Notes: generated by a model from the letters alone, not told the origin. Counted from the stretch's first letter, positions 53,620 to 63,199 are shown. The stretch is 64,000 nucleotides of DNA from Kineosporia babensis (GCF_021129305.1 NZ_JAJOMB010000005.1:310001-374000); one strand, 5' to 3'. Numbers and translations are program-made.

Positions 53620-55059
53620 TCAGTTCGGCAGCTCGGCGGCGGCCAGCACCACGAGCGCGTCCGACCAGGTGAGTGGGGCCGGAAAGGCCGGTTCACCGTT
53701 GCTGAGCACCTTTTCCGGGATCGACCCGAACGCGGTGCGGTGATCGCTCAGCCAGCTCATCCAGGCCGTCGCCCGTTCTGTGTCGCCGATCGCAGCGGCA
53801 GTCAGGGCGAACAACGACGTCTGGGGCGACCAGCTGACCCCGTCGTTTCGCCACCCCACGCCAGGGGCCAGCCCTCCGGAGATGCGGCTCATCCCCAGCG
53901 CCGCCCGCTCCCAGGCCTGGACGACCGGCTTGCGCGCCTTGGCCGTGAACGGCGGAAGCAGGAAAGCGACCGACGCGTCACGCTGATGCCCGCCGAGTTC
54001 CCGCGGGTACCCGTAGGCGCCGTACCGGACGTCGATGCTCTGCTCGAGCTTCTTGGCCCGCACCGCGGCGGATCGGGCGGTGGTGCGCGCTCCCAGCCGT
54101 TCCTGAAGCTCCGCGGCCGAACGCAGCCCCAGCGCGATCGGCGCGGCCGTGCCCAGACTCAGCCGGTACATGGACACTTCCCAGTAGTCCTGCGAGTGCG
54201 GCGGTAACGCGTCCGGCCCGTCGGTGAGCCGCAGCAGCGCATCGGTAGATGCGTCGATCGTCGGCCGCAGCCGGGTCAGCACCTGTTCGGCCTCCGCCTC
54301 GGGAAGCGTGTCGAGCAGTTCCACCGCCGCCCACAGCACCCAGCCGACGCCGTCGTTCTGCTTGCCGCGATCGTCGGGTACCCCGCCCTCGTCCGGTCGA
54401 TAGCGGGCCTCGAACACCCCGTCCTCAGGTTGTTGCCGTTGCAGGAACTCCAGGATCCGCAGGGCGTCGTCCGGATGACCGGTGCCGGCCAGCGCGACCG
54501 CCGCGAACGATGCGTCGCGCGGCCAGACGTAACGCCAGGGACCGGCCCAGCCGGCCAGCATCGCCCCGTTGTCCAGCAGGTGGGTGTGAATGTCGAGCAG
54601 TGCGGTGCGGACCATGTCCTCATAGGGGCCGCCCTGGCCCGGGATCACCCCGGACTCCAGCCATTCTCGCTGCTGGGCGGCCAGCTCCTCGGACCGGGCG
54701 ACGTCGTCCACCGAGACCGTGGTGCGAGTCAGGACGGCCGCGGAATCCGCGGTCAGCACCCGGGTTCCCGGATGGAACTGCACCTGCGCCGGATCGGTCT
54801 CCGGCGGGATCAGGATCCGCTCGCCGTCCGGCGCGATCGCCACGACCTGGCTCATCAGCCGCAGTACGGCGTTCTCGGAGTGCTCCTGCCGCTGCTCGTG
54901 CCAGACCACCAGGCCGCTGATCACCAGCAGCACCGAAGTCACGGCGAGCAGCCGCAGCGGCCGGTCGCGGCGACGCCGGCGGACTGGGCGCGCTTCCTCG
55001 GAGGGCTGCGCGACATCCATGTCGGCCGGACACTCGGAAGCCAGAAGCGGCACACTCAC
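53620..55059 (-). CDS. membrane-anchored glycoside hydrolase family 15-like protein
   Basis: 479 residues. An Arg-rich stretch (RPVRRRRRDRPLRLL) precedes one membrane span near residues 36-52 (LLAVTSVLLVISGLVVW), so the enzyme would be anchored facing outside. The (alpha/alpha)6-type catalytic part has GWAGPWRYVWPRDASFAAVA, the glucoamylase-like WPRD motif, FLQRQQPEDGVFEARYRPDE, and GGLAPGVGWRNDGVSWSPQT. GH15 acts on alpha-glucans or trehalose; the substrate is unknown. GTG start at 55059; an ATG at 55020 is possible. Confidence 0.82.
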   Translation of the reverse strand: MSVPLLASECPADMDVAQPSEEARPVRRRRRDRPLRLLAVTSVLLVISGLVVWHEQRQEHSENAVLRLMSQVVAIAPDGERILIPPETDPAQVQFHPGTRVLTADSAAVLTRTTVSVDDVARSEELAAQQREWLESGVIPGQGGPYEDMVRTALLDIHTHLLDNGAMLAGWAGPWRYVWPRDASFAAVALAGTGHPDDALRILEFLQRQQPEDGVFEARYRPDEGGVPDDRGKQNDGVGWVLWAAVELLDTLPEAEAEQVLTRLRPTIDASTDALLRLTDGPDALPPHSQDYWEVSMYRLSLGTAAPIALGLRSAAELQERLGARTTARSAAVRAKKLEQSIDVRYGAYGYPRELGGHQRDASVAFLLPPFTAKARKPVVQAWERAALGMSRISGGLAPGVGWRNDGVSWSPQTSLFALTAAAIGDTERATAWMSWLSDHRTAFGSIPEKVLSNGEPAFPAPLTWSDALVVLAAAELPN

Positions 55060-55191
55060 GTGTCAACTGTGCACTACAGATGTTCTTCGCACTTGTTCGG
55101 GGACTGATCAGTAACCCAAGAGCAACGGCCGGGCCCCGACCGCTGCCTCCCGAACTCAGCTGACCTGACGATTTGTGACTTTCGGCACTTT

Positions 55192-56013
55192 TCAACCGGC
55201 GCCCTCTACCCTGCGCCACTGGTCCGAAGTCAGGTGCGAGCCGCCCTGCGGGCCCATGTTGAGCATCCCGCCGTCCACCGGCCAGGACGCCCCGGTGACG
55301 TAGCTGGCTGCGGGCGAGGCCAGGAAGGCGATCACTGCGGCCACCTCCCGCGGATCGCCCGGACGGCCCAGCGGAACCCCGGGGCGGCGCTGCGTGTGCG
55401 GGTCCACGCCCTCGGCCTTGTTCATCGCCGTCGCGATCTCGCCCGGGGCAACGCTGTTGGCCGTGATGCCGTGTTCACCGAGTTCCAGCGCGGCGGTCTG
55501 GATCAGCGCTCCCAGTCCGGCCTTGGCCGCGTCGTACGCCGCCGCCCCGACCCGCGGCTGATGCTGGTGCACGCTGGTCACCGCGATCAGCCGGCCACCC
55601 CGCCCGGCCGTCACCATCGCCCGGGCTGCGGTCTGCAGACAGACGAACGCCCCGTCCAGATCCACCGCCACCACGCGCCGCCAGTCGTCCAGATCCATCT
55701 CCAGGAACGGCGTGGTCTGTCCCGTTCCGGCGTTGTTCACGAACACCTGGACCCCACCGAGCTCACCGATCAGTGCCTCGATCACCCCGGCGCACGAGCC
55801 CGGGTCCCCGGTGTCCAGCCGGGCCAGCGGCGCCCGGTGTCCCTGCTCCTCGATCGAGGCGGCGACCGTGCGGGCCGCGGCCTCGTCGTCGAACCAGGTC
55901 AGCCCGACATCCAGGCCCGCCGCGGCCAGAGCCAGCGCGGTGGCCTTGCCGATGCCCGACTGAGCGCCGGTCACGATCGCGGCGCGGGGCCGGAAATCGT
56001 TGTGCTCCATCAT
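55192..56013 (-). CDS. short-chain dehydrogenase/reductase
   Basis: 273 residues, classical SDR. Cofactor motif TGAQSGIGKATALALA, NNAG in FVNNAGTGQTTPF, catalytic Ser in AVTSVHQHQPRVG and YDAAKAG (YxxxK), and NSVAPGEI after it. The C-terminus has YVTGASWPVDGGMLN, typical of glucose/ribitol-dehydrogenase-like enzymes. After the cofactor motif, LTWFDDEAAART suggests NADP preference is not certain. ATG start at 56013. The gene stands alone; substrate unknown. Confidence 0.93.
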   Translation of the reverse strand: MMEHNDFRPRAAIVTGAQSGIGKATALALAAAGLDVGLTWFDDEAAARTVAASIEEQGHRAPLARLDTGDPGSCAGVIEALIGELGGVQVFVNNAGTGQTTPFLEMDLDDWRRVVAVDLDGAFVCLQTAARAMVTAGRGGRLIAVTSVHQHQPRVGAAAYDAAKAGLGALIQTAALELGEHGITANSVAPGEIATAMNKAEGVDPHTQRRPGVPLGRPGDPREVAAVIAFLASPAASYVTGASWPVDGGMLNMGPQGGSHLTSDQWRRVEGAG

Positions 56014-56036
56014 GTTCGAGGCCTCCCGAAGACGTA

Positions 56037-56072
56037 GGGGCGGATCAGGCAGGATTCTGCCTGATCCGCCCC
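56037..56072 (-). terminator. strong hairpin between SulP gene and SDR
   Basis: Perfect 16-bp stem: GGGGCGGATCAGGCAG, loop GATT, CTGCCTGATCCGCCCC. It lies just after the SulP gene and before the SDR start; presumably terminates the former. Confidence 0.88.
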
Positions 56073-56090
56073 CACCGGCGCCGGGAACGA

Positions 56091-57617
56091 TCAGCCGAGC
56101 TTGCCCGCCAGCCGACCGTGCATCGCCTCACTGGTCGGGTTCATCCCGACGATCGTGACCTGCTTGCCGCGCCCGGCGTACTTGGTGGTGATCGCGTCCA
56201 TCGCCGCCACCGACGAGGCGTCCCAGATGTGGGCCGTGGTCAGGTCGATCACCACGCGCTCGGGATCCCCGGCGTAGTCGAACTGGTGCACCAGGTCGTT
56301 GCTGGAGGCGAAGAACAGCTGACCGTGCACCTGGTACTTCTTCACCGGGCCCTCGGGGGCGTCCGGGTCGTCCTGAGCGGTCACGCTGACCAGGTGGGCA
56401 ACCCGGCGGGCGAACAGCACGCTGGCGGTGATCACCCCGATGATCACACCGTAGGCCAGGTTGTCGGTGGCCACCGTGACGGCCACGGTGACCACCATGA
56501 CCAGGGTCTCGCTGCGCGGCATCCGGCGCAGCGTGGCCGGTGCCACGCTGTGCCAGTCGAAGGTGGTGGCCGCGACCACCACCATCACCGCCACCAGCGC
56601 GACCATCGGCATGTCGGCCACCACCGGGCCGAGCAGCAGCACCAGGATCAGCAACCAGGCGCCGGCCATGAAGGTGCTCAGCCGGTGCCGGCCGCCGTTC
56701 TGCACGTTGATCATGGTCTGGCCGATCATCGCGCAACCGCCCATCCCGCCGAAGAATCCGGCCGCCAGGTTGGCCACTCCCAGACCGGCCGACTCCCGGG
56801 TCTTGTCCGAGCCGGTGTCGGTGATGTCGTCGACCAGCTTGGCCGTCAGCAGCGTCTCCAGCAGGCCGACCAGGGCCAGGCCGAGCGCGAAGGGCAGGAT
56901 GGTGGTGAGCGTCTGCAGGGTCCACGGGATGTCCGGGATCCCGGGCAGCGGCAGGCCATCGGGCAGCGCCCCCTCGTCCCCCACGGTCGGCACGTTCAGG
57001 CCCAGGCCGATCGCCAGCGCGGTCACCACCACGATCGAGATCAGCGGCGCCGGAACCGCCTTGACGAAGCGCGGGGCGAACACGATCACCACGATCGAGC
57101 CCACCAGCAGCGGGTAGACCGCGACCGGCACGTCGAACAGGTGCGGCAGCTGGGCGCTGAAGATCAGGATGGCCAGGGCGTTGACGAAGCCGATCATCAC
57201 GCTGCGCGGGATGAACCGCATCAGCCGGGCCACCCCCAGCAGGGCCAGCACCAGCTGGATCGTCCCGCCCAGCAGCACCGCCGCGACCACGTGGTCCAGG
57301 CCGTACTCCTTGGCCAGCGGCGCGATCACCAGCGCGGTCGAGCCCGCCGCCGCGGTCACCATCGCCGGGCGCCCGCCGGTGAAGGCGATCACCACCGCCA
57401 TCACGAACGAGGTGAACAGGCCGACCCGGGGGTCCAGCCCGGCCACGATCGAGAACGAGATCACCTCGGGGATCAGGGCGAAGGCGGTGACCAGACCGGC
57501 CAGCATCTCCACCCGCAGCACGGTCCAGGAACGCAGCCACTGCGGCCGGCGCAAGGGCGCCCGGCCGAATCCGGCTCCCGATCCCGAAACCGGCGGATCG
57601 GTCACAACCGCACTCAT
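56091..57617 (-). CDS. SulP-family anion transporter
   Basis: 508 residues. About 10-12 membrane spans, with family landmarks EVISFSIVAGLDPRVGLFTS and FTGGRPAMVTAAAGSTALVI and MIGFVNALAILIFSAQLPHL. A C-terminal STAS domain (KYQVHGQLFFASSNDLVHQF, VVIDLTTAHIWDASSVAAMD). The short STAS and general look resemble BicA-type bicarbonate or sulfate carriers; the substrate cannot be set from sequence. ATG start with AAAGGTGG. Confidence 0.94.
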   Translation of the reverse strand: MSAVVTDPPVSGSGAGFGRAPLRRPQWLRSWTVLRVEMLAGLVTAFALIPEVISFSIVAGLDPRVGLFTSFVMAVVIAFTGGRPAMVTAAAGSTALVIAPLAKEYGLDHVVAAVLLGGTIQLVLALLGVARLMRFIPRSVMIGFVNALAILIFSAQLPHLFDVPVAVYPLLVGSIVVIVFAPRFVKAVPAPLISIVVVTALAIGLGLNVPTVGDEGALPDGLPLPGIPDIPWTLQTLTTILPFALGLALVGLLETLLTAKLVDDITDTGSDKTRESAGLGVANLAAGFFGGMGGCAMIGQTMINVQNGGRHRLSTFMAGAWLLILVLLLGPVVADMPMVALVAVMVVVAATTFDWHSVAPATLRRMPRSETLVMVVTVAVTVATDNLAYGVIIGVITASVLFARRVAHLVSVTAQDDPDAPEGPVKKYQVHGQLFFASSNDLVHQFDYAGDPERVVIDLTTAHIWDASSVAAMDAITTKYAGRGKQVTIVGMNPTSEAMHGRLAGKLG

Positions 57618-57722
57618 GGGCCACCTTTCAGAAGTTCAGAACCGAACGAGACTCTAACGTTGCGGCACAGTTGCCCGATCTCAAACCGGAAGCCGCCGGC
57701 CAGAGACGTGAGTCACATTCCT

Positions 57723-59039
57723 TCAGGGCTGGACGGACGCCACGGGAACGTCCCGCCGGCGGCCGGATTCGCGCAGGAACAGCGCCCACAGCGTGAGCGC
57801 ACCGATGGCGTGGGCAGCCACCAGGCCCATCGCTGCTCCCCGGACGCCGTGCAGGTCCGCCCCCAGCAGACCCAGACCGAGCAGGAGCATGGCCTGCAGC
57901 AGGGCGACCTGCCGCAGCAGCGTCCCGTGCCCAGCCGCCCGCAGTGCCAGGCCCGGCCCACTGGCCAGCCCGAGCATCACCACCCCGACGACGGCTGGTT
58001 CCAGCACGGCGCGGGCCCCCTGCCAGGTCGGGCCGGTGAGATGGATCCCGACGGCGTCGGGCACCACCGTGATCGCCGCTCCCCACAACGCCGCCATCAC
58101 GGCCAGGACGAGCCCGGTCAGCAGGGCCGGGCGGCGCAGCGGGCGGCCCTGCTGCACCCAGGTGTCGAACCGCGAGGCCAGCAGCGAACCGGTGGCGGTG
58201 ATCGCCACGTAGGCCGGCACCAGGAACATCTGCGCGGCCCACAACGAGCCGATCGCGGCCAGCCCGACCACGGCCCCGATCAGGCAGTAGGCCAGGTAGA
58301 GGGCACCCAGGCTGAGCACGTACTCCAGGCTCCCCCGGACGGTCAGGTGCCGGTTCAGCGCGAACCACAGCCGGGCCTGGCGCAGCGAGGGCAGCAGCCT
58401 GGCGAGCAGACAGCCCAGGCCCGCGGTGAGCAGGGCGACCGCGCCCCAGCCGAGGGTGATCGGGAACATCGAGTCGTGGTCGGCGGCGACCAGCAGGCCG
58501 ACCACGCCGAACTGGGCTCCGGCGCCGCTGAGGCCGAGCGCGAAGGCGGGCGCCGGGCGTCCGGCTGCGATGAAGACGAAGCGCAAGGCGTCCTGCACCA
58601 GCAGACCGGGCAGCGCCAGACCGATCGCGAACAGTGCCATCCCCAGGTCCCGCCCGGGCAGCAGGGCCGCGGCCAGGCAGCACAGCAGACCGGTGACCAG
58701 GCCGAGCAGGACCGCGGCGCCGGTCGCCTCCTTGGCCGCCTGCCGGCGCACCCGGGGCACCACGTCGCTGAACTGGATCAGGAAGACGTCACTGACCATC
58801 GCCCGGGACAGGCCGAGCACGAACCCGGAGGCCAGCAGGGCCACGCCGAACACGCCGAAGTGGCTCACCCCGACGCTGCGGGCCACCACGAACGACAGCC
58901 CGACCACGCTCAGGCCGGAGAGAATCTGGTCGGCGACCTTCCACCAGGCGCGGGCGCGCATCGGATCCACCGCCTGCCCGGGCTGCGCCGTTTCGGACAT
59001 CACGCCCGCACCGGCCCCCACGAGCTGCGTCACCATCAC
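57723..59039 (-). CDS. MOP-superfamily flippase-like membrane protein
   Basis: 438 residues with about 12 hydrophobic spans spread evenly over the protein (LSVVGLSFVVARSVGVSHFG, GVALLASGFVLGLSRAMVSD, YLAYCLIGAVVGLAAIGSLW). The ADQILSGLSVVGLSFVVARS opening and overall layout resemble polysaccharide-flippase (Wzx/MATE-like) proteins. No glycosyltransferases are nearby, so the cargo is unknown. Starts near 59039; a GTG three codons in or an ATG at 59000 are alternatives. Confidence 0.75.
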   Translation of the reverse strand: MMVTQLVGAGAGVMSETAQPGQAVDPMRARAWWKVADQILSGLSVVGLSFVVARSVGVSHFGVFGVALLASGFVLGLSRAMVSDVFLIQFSDVVPRVRRQAAKEATGAAVLLGLVTGLLCCLAAALLPGRDLGMALFAIGLALPGLLVQDALRFVFIAAGRPAPAFALGLSGAGAQFGVVGLLVAADHDSMFPITLGWGAVALLTAGLGCLLARLLPSLRQARLWFALNRHLTVRGSLEYVLSLGALYLAYCLIGAVVGLAAIGSLWAAQMFLVPAYVAITATGSLLASRFDTWVQQGRPLRRPALLTGLVLAVMAALWGAAITVVPDAVGIHLTGPTWQGARAVLEPAVVGVVMLGLASGPGLALRAAGHGTLLRQVALLQAMLLLGLGLLGADLHGVRGAAMGLVAAHAIGALTLWALFLRESGRRRDVPVASVQP

Positions 59040-59185
59040 TCCACGATTCGGAAACCCTTACGCGGCGAGAGACTAGGTGCTCCGCGCTGAGAGCGAGCTG
59101 ACATCACGCTATGGCGGGGCAAGCTCACCCATCCGGCGGACGACGAGCCGGTGCGCCTTGGGGCAAAGGCCTGCGAACAGCACGA

Positions 59186-59229
59186 AAGCCCCGCCGGGAC
59201 GGGTCTGGTGACCGTCCGGACGGGGCTTC
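59186..59229 (-). terminator. hairpin after the DedA gene
   Basis: AAGCCCCGCCGGGACGG and CCGTCCGGACGGGGCTT form a near-perfect stem with a 9-nt loop, 60 bp past the DedA stop. The stem ends in AA/TT like other terminators in this window. Confidence 0.82.
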
Positions 59230-59288
59230 TCACCGGCAACCAGGGTCACTCGGACCCCAGCCACGGGTTCAGCAGGAGTGCAGCGTGA

Positions 59289-60038
59289 TCACACGCCGGT
59301 GTGCTCGCTGTCGCGCCGCGAGCGCGGGGCCGTGCCGTGCCGGGAGGGCGTGTTGCGGTACTGCACGATCCGGCGGCCGATCCCGAAGGCGAGCACCGCG
59401 ATGACGGCGGCGTAGAGGATGTAGTCGAGGTAGTGCGCGTACTCCTCGACCTTCTCGTACTGCGTGCCCAGGGCCATGCCACCGCCGATCAGCAGGGCGT
59501 TCCAGATGCCGGTGCCCAGCAGGGTCCAGGCGCTGAACTTCCACAGCGGCATCCCGGCCGCCCCCGCGGGCAGCGAGATCAGGCTGCGGATGCCGGGCAC
59601 GAAGCGGCCGGTGAACACCGCCACCGAGTCGTACTTGTTGAACCACTCCGCCGAGTTGTGCACGTCGGAGGCGTCCATCAGCGGGATCTTGGAGGCGATC
59701 CAGGCCGCGCGTTCCAGGCCGATGATCGCGCCGAGGTAGTAGAGCACGATCGAGCCGAGCACCGAGCCGAGGGTGGCCAGGATGAACACGCCGTACATGT
59801 TCAGGCCGCCCACCTGCACCTGGTAACCGGCCAGGGGCAGGACGATCTCACTCGGGATGGGCGGGAACACCACCTCGAGGAAGCTGAGCGCGCCGACGCC
59901 GATCTCGCCCATGTTGGCGATCAGGTCGAGGGTGAAGCCGGTCATCCCACCGACGTCGCCTTCGGTCTGGACGGGTTCGGTGGCGGACGCCAGAAGCGCC
60001 GGCGGCAGGGTTGTCGTCGGTAGCAGAGCGAGGGTCAC
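59289..60038 (-). CDS. DedA family membrane protein
   Basis: About 249 residues from the GTG at 60038; starts at 59945 (MTGFTLDLIANMG) or further up are possible because no SD is clear. The DedA/VTT signatures FLEVVFPPIPSEIVLPLAGY and GRFVPGIRSLISLPAGAAGM are present, with five or six spans including re-entrant helices. DedA proteins are membrane lipid (undecaprenyl-phosphate or phospholipid) scramblase/flippase candidates. The C-terminal tail is basic. Confidence 0.92.
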   Translation of the reverse strand: MTLALLPTTTLPPALLASATEPVQTEGDVGGMTGFTLDLIANMGEIGVGALSFLEVVFPPIPSEIVLPLAGYQVQVGGLNMYGVFILATLGSVLGSIVLYYLGAIIGLERAAWIASKIPLMDASDVHNSAEWFNKYDSVAVFTGRFVPGIRSLISLPAGAAGMPLWKFSAWTLLGTGIWNALLIGGGMALGTQYEKVEEYAHYLDYILYAAVIAVLAFGIGRRIVQYRNTPSRHGTAPRSRRDSEHTGV

Positions 60039-60149
60039 ACGGAAACGACTACCACGGGGGGTGAAAAGGTTCCCAATCCTGGGGAATACGTGCCAGGTGT
60101 CACTCGCCGGACGTCTGCCGGTCACCCGGCGCGACGCTCCCCTGACCGA

Positions 60150-60680
60150 TCAGTAGGCGTCGTTCGTCCACTCGATCTCACCCTGGACGACCTGGATGCT
60201 CGGGTGCAGGCCGACCGCCCGGGCCACGGCCTTCGAGGCCTTGTGCCGGGGATGGATGGAGGCGGTGAACCGACGCACCTCCTGGCTGCTCAGCCAGCCC
60301 ACCATCTCCCCGGCCGCCTCCCGGGCGAACCCGTGGCCCTGCGCGTCGAAGGCGAGCACCCAGGCCAGCTGGGCCTGCTTGCGCTGTCCGGTCCCGAGCG
60401 TGACGGTGGCCTGCACGGTGCCCACCAGACGCCCGGTGCGGTGCCGGATCATCCAGTTCAGCCAGCCCTGCAGGCCGTCCGGGGAGTGCCCCTCGGCCCG
60501 CCTGCGGAACTTGGCCTGCAACTGCTCCAGGGTGTCCGGCTCACCACCAGTGAACGCGTGGATGCGACGGTCCGAGAGCCACGGGTACGCCTCTTCGGCG
60601 TGCTCGACCCGGATCGGCTCGAGGTCCAGGCGCGTGGTCTTGAGGTACGTCGCCACCGGCCACGAAAGCTGTGTTCCCAC
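60150..60680 (-). CDS. GNAT-family N-acetyltransferase
   Basis: 176 residues, RimJ/RimL-type acetyltransferase: LKTTRLDLEPIRVEHAEEAY at the start, LVGTVQATVTLGTGQRKQ in the core, QGHGFAREAAGEMVGWLSSQ as the acetyl-CoA binding helix and RFTASIHPRHKASKAVARAV at the end. The usual Q/RxxGxG/A is present as QGHGFA. The substrate is unknown. GTG start. Divergent from the GntR-ABC operon. Confidence 0.92.
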   Translation of the reverse strand: MGTQLSWPVATYLKTTRLDLEPIRVEHAEEAYPWLSDRRIHAFTGGEPDTLEQLQAKFRRRAEGHSPDGLQGWLNWMIRHRTGRLVGTVQATVTLGTGQRKQAQLAWVLAFDAQGHGFAREAAGEMVGWLSSQEVRRFTASIHPRHKASKAVARAVGLHPSIQVVQGEIEWTNDAY

Positions 60681-60792
60681 CTACGCCTCCCCCAGACGTC
60701 CGTAACTCACCATCCCGCACCGGGCCGCAAACCGCAGACCGGACCACCGGTACGGACGAATCCGCAGCTACGCGAGACGTCCGCTCCACCCT

Positions 60793-60817
60793 TTATCTAA
60801 AGTACTAGTTACCTAGT
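60793..60817 (+). promoter_or_regulatory. candidate promoter/operator of the GntR-ABC operon
   Basis: AT-rich patch TTATCTAAAG (possible -10) followed by the inverted repeat ACTAG-TTAC-CTAGT (60804-60817), 15 bp before the GntR start. Placement fits autorepression by a YtrA-type regulator, but no consensus comparison was possible. Confidence 0.45.
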
Positions 60818-60832
60818 TCAATGGAGGAATCG

Positions 60833-61225
60833 ATGATCGAGTTCCACCTGGACGGCCGGTCGGGGGTGTCGCCCTACCTGCAGATCGTCCAGCAGGTACG
60901 GCACGCCCTGCGGCTCGGTCTTCTGCAGAACGGTGATCAGCTGCCCACGGTCAAGGACGTGGTGGCGGCCCTCGCGATCAACCCGAACACCGTGCTCAAG
61001 GCCTATCGAGAGCTGGAGCGCGACGGCCTGGTGGCGCCCCGCCCGGGAGTGGGCACGTTCGTCACCGGTGCACTCCAAGGCCCGGGGATTGCCGTGATCC
61101 GCCCGTTGCGGCAGGAGCTGGAGGGCTGGCTCGGTCGGGCCCGCAGCGCCGGTCTGGACGACGAGAGCATCGAGGCGTTGTTCCTGGCCAGCTTTCGCAC
61201 GGCGGCGGACGAGGGGGTGGCATGA
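60833..61225 (+). CDS. GntR-family regulator, YtrA type
   Basis: 130 residues from the ATG at 60833; GGAGG five bases upstream decides this over the ATG at 60821. A winged helix (YLQIVQQVRHALRLGLLQNG, then TVKDVVAALAINPNTVLKAY and RELERDGLVAPRPGVGTFV) is followed by only about 50 residues. This short form is YtrA, which usually represses an adjacent ABC transporter. Overlaps the ATPase gene by 4 bp (ATGA). Confidence 0.93.
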   Translation: MIEFHLDGRSGVSPYLQIVQQVRHALRLGLLQNGDQLPTVKDVVAALAINPNTVLKAYRELERDGLVAPRPGVGTFVTGALQGPGIAVIRPLRQELEGWLGRARSAGLDDESIEALFLASFRTAADEGVA

Positions 61226-62112
61226 ACGCGCTGCAGACCCGGGGCCTGGGCAAGCGGTACCGGCGCCGGTGGGCCCTGTCGGAGTGCGACCTGGAGGTAC
61301 CGGCCGGGCACGTGGTCGGGCTGGTCGGCCCGAACGGGGCGGGCAAGAGCACCCTGCTGAACCTGGCGGCGGGCCTGATCCGGCCGACGGCGGGCACGAT
61401 CGAGGTGCTCGGCGGTGAGCCCGCCTCCGGGGCGCAGCAGCTGGCCAAGGTCGGGTTCGTCGCCCAGGACACCCCCACCTACGCCGGTTTCACGGTGGCC
61501 GAGCACCTACGGCTGGGCGCCCGGCTGAACCCCGGCTGGGACCAGGCCCTGGCCGAGGCCCGGATCGCCGAGCTCGGCCTGGACCCGGCCCAGAAGGCCG
61601 GCCAGCTCTCCGGCGGCCAGCGCGCCCAGCTGGCGCTCTGCCTGGGCGTGGCCAAGCGGCCCGAGCTGCTGATCCTCGACGAGCCGGTGGCCAGTCTCGA
61701 CCCGCTGGCCCGGCGCGACTTCCTGCAGGGCCTGATGAGCTCGGTGGTGGAGCACGAGCTCAGCGTGGTGCTGAGCTCGCACCTGGTCTCCGACGTGGAG
61801 CGGGTCTGCGACTACCTGATCGTGATGGTCGGCTCCCGGATCCGGGTGGCCGGAGAGATCGAGGACCTGCTGGCCACCCATCACCGGCTGGTCGGCCCGC
61901 GCCGCGAGGCCAGCCGGCTGCCCGGCGACCAGGAGGTGATCGGGCAGAGCCACACCGACCGGCAGAGCACCCTGATCGTCCGCACCGACCAGCCGATCCT
62001 CGACCCGGCCTGGACGGTCTCCAAGCTCACGCTGGAGGACCTGGTGCTGGCCTACCTGGACGCCAACCGGCGCTCCGCCCCGACGCGCCCGGCCCTGGAG
62101 GTCCAGCGATGA
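61222..62112 (+). CDS. ABC transporter ATP-binding protein
   Basis: 296 residues. Walker A GPNGAGKSTLL, Q-loop around VAQDTPTY, signature LSGGQRAQLALCLG, Walker B LLILDEPVASLDPLARRDF, and the switch His in SSHLVSDVERVC. The C-terminal 80 residues are an extension with VIGQSHTDRQSTLIVRTDQ. Belongs to the drug/peptide-exporter type found with YtrA regulators and ABC-2 permeases. Coupled to both neighbours by 4-bp overlaps. Confidence 0.95.
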   Translation: MNALQTRGLGKRYRRRWALSECDLEVPAGHVVGLVGPNGAGKSTLLNLAAGLIRPTAGTIEVLGGEPASGAQQLAKVGFVAQDTPTYAGFTVAEHLRLGARLNPGWDQALAEARIAELGLDPAQKAGQLSGGQRAQLALCLGVAKRPELLILDEPVASLDPLARRDFLQGLMSSVVEHELSVVLSSHLVSDVERVCDYLIVMVGSRIRVAGEIEDLLATHHRLVGPRREASRLPGDQEVIGQSHTDRQSTLIVRTDQPILDPAWTVSKLTLEDLVLAYLDANRRSAPTRPALEVQR

Positions 62113-63155
62113 TCTGGCTCAGCTACCGGCAGACCCGGCTGCAACTGAGCATCGGCCTGGTCACCCTGGCGGTGGTCGCCGCCGGGCTGGCGCTGACCGG
62201 CCCGCACCTGGCCGAGCTGGCCAAGACCGAGAAGTTCCTGCAGCAGGCCTCCGACGGGGTGGCCAACAGCTTCCTCTACGTGGCCACGATCCTGCTCACC
62301 TACGGCCTGCCCGCACTGATCGGCGGGTTCTGGGGTGCTCCCCTGGTGGCCCGCGAGATCGAGTCCGGCACCCATCGCCTGGCCTGGACCCAGGGCGTCA
62401 GCCGGACCCGCTGGCTGGCCTTCCGGCTGGGGATCGGCGCGACCGCCGTGCTGGCCGTCAGCGGTTTGCTCACCCTGGCGATCACCTGGTGGGCGGGCCC
62501 GATGGACAAGGCCATGCCGATCGAGGGCCCGACCGGCGTGTTCTCGTTCTACCGGATGAGCCCGTTCCTGTTCGGGGTGCGGGGTGTGGCCCCGATCGGC
62601 TGGGCGCTGTTCGCCTTCGCCCTCGGCGTGGTGGTGGGGATGCTGGCCCGGCGCACGCTGGTCGCGCTCGGCGTGACCATGGCCCTGCTGGTGGTGCTCC
62701 AGGTGTGCGTGCCGATGTTCGTCCGGGCGCACCTGGCCGCCCCGGTCGACGCCGTCGTGCCGATCACGCTGGAGAACCTGCGCGGTCTGGAGGGCCGCCC
62801 GGACGGCGCCGGTGAGGTCACCCTTGAGACCTTCCACATCTCCGGGGCCGGGCCGGCGGACTGGATCCTGGACGACGAGACCGTGGACAGGAACGGCTTG
62901 ATCCCGGCCTCGCTGCCGAGCTATGTCAGCGGCTGTATGCCCGAACCGGGGCTGAACCCGGACCCGGCGTCTTCGGTCCAGAGGGCGAAACAGGCCTGCA
63001 TCGACCGGTTGAGCGCCGAGGGCTACCAGCAGCACATCATCTACCACCCGGAGAGCCGATTCTGGGCGCTGCAGTGGCGTGAGGCCGGACTGCTCGCCGG
63101 TGGCGCGCTCCTGCTCAGCGGCTTCGCCTTCTGGCGGATCCGGCAGGACCCGTAG
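62109..63155 (+). CDS. ABC-2-type transporter permease
   Basis: 348 residues. About six spans (LSIGLVTLAVVAAGLALTGP, FLYVATILLTYGLPALIGGF, LGIGATAVLAVSGLLTLAIT, WALFAFALGVVVGMLARRTL, LVALGVTMALLVVLQVCVPM, ALLLSGFAFWRI). Between the fifth and sixth lies a 170-residue extracytoplasmic loop with two cysteines. REIESGTHRLAWTQGVSR is a typical cytoplasmic coupling loop. Partner of the ATPase before it; the substrate is unknown, cell-wall-active compounds being usual for YtrA operons. Confidence 0.9.
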   Translation: MIWLSYRQTRLQLSIGLVTLAVVAAGLALTGPHLAELAKTEKFLQQASDGVANSFLYVATILLTYGLPALIGGFWGAPLVAREIESGTHRLAWTQGVSRTRWLAFRLGIGATAVLAVSGLLTLAITWWAGPMDKAMPIEGPTGVFSFYRMSPFLFGVRGVAPIGWALFAFALGVVVGMLARRTLVALGVTMALLVVLQVCVPMFVRAHLAAPVDAVVPITLENLRGLEGRPDGAGEVTLETFHISGAGPADWILDDETVDRNGLIPASLPSYVSGCMPEPGLNPDPASSVQRAKQACIDRLSAEGYQQHIIYHPESRFWALQWREAGLLAGGALLLSGFAFWRIRQDP

Positions 63156-63199
63156 CCACTTACGGGCAGCTCTTCTACTTCGAAGTAGGGTGCCCGACC

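Noticed and set aside
55773-59090. Plus-strand open frame of about 1100 codons
   Set aside because: Antisense to SDR, SulP and flippase genes, whose motifs are clear on the minus strand. No domain in the frame.
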